A stretch of DNA of 7,052 nt from Flavobacteriales bacterium (GTDB lineage Bacteria > Bacteroidota > Bacteroidia > Flavobacteriales > UA16). The stretch is taken from contig NYTZ01000091.1 of NCBI GenBank assembly GCA_002683735.1, positions 1 to 7,052 on the forward strand, in the 5' to 3' direction. This document shows, piece after piece, positions 5,464 through 7,052 of this stretch. The position numbers and the translations under genes are program-made. How positions within the stretch are numbered: the first letter of the stretch is position 1; each line of letters starts with the position of its first letter. The notes under the pieces are model-generated. The model was not told the DNA's origin and made no database searches. It saw only the letters and a list, made by a program, of their open reading frames with translations.

Positions 5464-7052
5464 ATGAACCTGAGAACGACCATTCTCCGAGGTGCTCTTA
5501 GCGTATTCGCTTTGGCCCTTTTTGCGTCTGTCCAAGCACAGACGATCACGTTCGAGGCCGATTTCTATCCGAGTGAAACGGATGTGGCAATCGTGACCTT
5601 TAACGGCGACACCATTTTTAATGTGGCTGATCCCGCCTTGCTTTTCCCTGGCGGCGCGAATTCCACGTCCCCCCTCAGCGTGGCCGCCTATGGCGCCGGT
5701 GACTACACCGTGACGCTCAGCGACAACTATGGAGACGGCGGCGCCGGTTTCTCCGTCGATGGCGGGGGCCTGAACTGCGCGGGTACTTGTTCCGCTTCCG
5801 TGGCCTTCTGCGGCGGATTCGGCAACTACTGTCTCGAAACGTGGTCCTTCTCCTTGACGTCAGCTGTCCCGGGTTGTACCGACCCCACGGCCCTCAACTA
5901 TGACGATACGGCCACCCTCGATGATGGATCCTGCCTCTTGGACGCTTGTCCTAGCGATTCGGAGACCATGGTCTTCGTTAACATGTCTGACTCTTACGGT
6001 GACGGCTGGAACGGCAACACCTACGAGCTCTACAACAACGGCGTGTTGGTGGCCAGTGGCAACCTCGACGCTTCCGTGACGGGCAACGGCGGTTTCGCTG
6101 GTGGTCCGGCAGAAGGTCAGGACACCATCTGTCTCACTCCGGGTTGCTACTCCCTCAATTCTGGTGGCGGTGCCTTCGTCGGTGAAATCAGCCTGAGCTT
6201 GGTCAACGTTTACACGGGTGCTACCCTTGTCTTCAGCCAAGGAGGTGGCACGAGCAACTTCTACTTCGGTGAAACTGCTGAGGTCTGCGGTTGTACGGAC
6301 ATCTCCGCTCTGAACTACAACGGAGATGCTACCGTGGACGACGGAAGCTGTGTCTACCCGAGCTGTGAGGACGGAGAGACCCTCGTTCAGTTCATGATGT
6401 TCGACACCTTTGGTGACGGATGGGATGGAACGACCTACACCTTGTCTGACGCTAGTGGTACCGTGGTCAACCAGGGTAGCCTCGACAACGCCCAGTTCCC
6501 GCTCATCGATGGTGAGCAGGGTTATGACATCTTCTGCTTGTCCAATACGGATTGCTACACCCTCGAACTCGCTGGAGGTCTCTACCCGGGCGAGAAGGAG
6601 TGGCAAATCATCGACTACAACACCGGTGAGGTGCTCTACAACCAAACCAATAACGACGGCTTCGGCGTCTTCGGTGTGGCTGGACCTGGTGTGGCTTGCG
6701 GCTGCACGAACAGCGATGCCTACAACTACGATGCAGACGCAACGGCCGATGACGGTTCCTGCTTCTTGCCGAGCTGCCTCGGCAATGCGGACAGCACGAG
6801 CTACATCCTCAACCTGACCCACGACATCTACTTGAACTGGGGCAACAACTCTGCCATCATTTATGACCCAGCTACGGGTGACACCATCCTTGCTGCTGGA
6901 TACGTGGGTGCTTTGTACACTCCGGACTACGAAACCAGCCCGGTGGACGGTTACTACGAGTTCTGTGTCCCGAACGATGCCTGCCTCGCCTTCTCCGGTG
7001 GTGGTGGTACCCCGGCCGGTCTCGCGCTGTGGTCCATCACGGACTTTGCTGG
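5464..7052 (+). CDS. Secreted Cys-rich mosaic protein, paralogue of the preceding gene, 3' end outside window (at least 529 aa)
   Basis: The frame is open from ATG 5464 to the right edge. Residues 1-25 form a signal peptide with cleavage VQA|QT. Residues 27-136 match the N-terminal domain of the previous protein: both begin [ST]IT followed by a 'DFY' strand, and share a 'D/TYT...L.D....GG..F.V' core and 'GTC'. Three GCTD...DDGSC motifs follow at 137-157, 276-296 and 413-433. GDGW modules occupy about 158-275 (DSYGDGWNG at 176-184) and 297-412 (DTFGDGWDG at 314-322). A third, divergent module without the DGW signature has started at 434. Unlike the previous protein, none of the three motifs has the central Cys. 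The visible mature chain has one Lys and no Arg by my count. No enzyme domain is visible. Leu is mostly CTC, unlike the TTG/CTG-rich upstream gene, which may indicate higher expression. Function is unknown; a surface or matrix role is inferred. Confidence 0.88.
   Translation, partial: MNLRTTILRGALSVFALALFASVQAQTITFEADFYPSETDVAIVTFNGDTIFNVADPALLFPGGANSTSPLSVAAYGAGDYTVTLSDNYGDGGAGFSVDGGGLNCAGTCSASVAFCGGFGNYCLETWSFSLTSAVPGCTDPTALNYDDTATLDDGSCLLDACPSDSETMVFVNMSDSYGDGWNGNTYELYNNGVLVASGNLDASVTGNGGFAGGPAEGQDTICLTPGCYSLNSGGGAFVGEISLSLVNVYTGATLVFSQGGGTSNFYFGETAEVCGCTDISALNYNGDATVDDGSCVYPSCEDGETLVQFMMFDTFGDGWDGTTYTLSDASGTVVNQGSLDNAQFPLIDGEQGYDIFCLSNTDCYTLELAGGLYPGEKEWQIIDYNTGEVLYNQTNNDGFGVFGVAGPGVACGCTNSDAYNYDADATADDGSCFLPSCLGNADSTSYILNLTHDIYLNWGNNSAIIYDPATGDTILAAGYVGALYTPDYETSPVDGYYEFCVPNDACLAFSGGGGTPAGLALWSITDFA
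5872..6762 (+). repeat. Three GCTD...DDGSC motifs in the second large protein
   Basis: Copies at 5872-5934, 6289-6351 and 6700-6762 encode the same 21-residue motif as the upstream gene, each followed within five residues by another Cys (LLDAC, VYPSC, FLPSC). They are evenly spaced, about 411-417 bases apart, giving a regular motif-plus-module repeat of about 138 residues. More copies are likely beyond the edge. Confidence 0.88.

Noticed and set aside
5199..5549. Minus-strand open frame across the gap between the two large genes
   Set aside because: It runs through the terminator and the start of the second gene, has no recognisable features and no supporting context.
1187..6762. Regular repeats that might suggest a CRISPR array or DNA repeat element
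   Set aside because: The repetition is at protein level with diverged codons and is in frame with long genes; there are no conserved DNA repeats with uniform spacers.
5860..6822. Long open frame on the minus strand (320 codons) opposite the second large gene
   Set aside because: Same explanation: a low-complexity Val/Thr/Ala/Glu-rich shadow of the repeat-coding strand, with no recognisable motif.

Overview
The window looks like a piece of a Bacteroidota chromosome, most likely from an aquatic or marine member of the Flavobacteriales with a fairly GC-rich genome. Three things point there. Gene 1 resembles a small conserved protein that I know only from Bacteroidetes. The two large genes are built from the Cys-rich 'GCTDPxACNYDP...DDGSC' motif and the 'D-x-FGDGWNG' module, both familiar from secreted proteins of marine Bacteroidetes. 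No start codon has a Shine-Dalgarno sequence, which is usual in this phylum. The assignment rests on recognition, not on a search.

Layout, all genes on the + strand. Positions 1-69 may be the tail of an upstream gene. Positions 79-570 encode a 163-residue cytosolic protein of the family often labelled 'ABC transporter ATPase' in Flavobacteriia, although it has no ATPase motifs. A 205-bp gap (571-775) holds a long imperfect hairpin, a 12-bp palindrome and a possible promoter. Positions 776-5227 encode a complete 1483-residue secreted mosaic protein: signal peptide, N-terminal domain, 13 copies of a Cys-rich motif, five GDGW-type modules (one in permuted order), three PPC-like beta domains in the middle, and a C-terminal dockerin-like calcium loop. 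A 236-bp gap (5228-5463) holds a strong intrinsic terminator and a likely promoter. From 5464 to the right edge runs a second secreted protein, cut by the window, with the same N-terminal domain, three copies of the Cys-rich motif and two clear GDGW modules.

The two large genes are diverged tandem paralogues with separate transcription signals. Neither visible product contains a recognisable catalytic domain. The modular, disulfide-rich, extremely acidic make-up suggests surface or extracellular-matrix proteins (adhesion, cell-cell contact or a coat), but this is inference. The most striking property is the near absence of Lys and Arg: by my count 10 basic residues in about 1455 mature residues of the first protein, and a single Lys with no Arg in the visible 504 mature residues of the second. 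I see no RNA gene, CRISPR array, insertion sequence or phage element.
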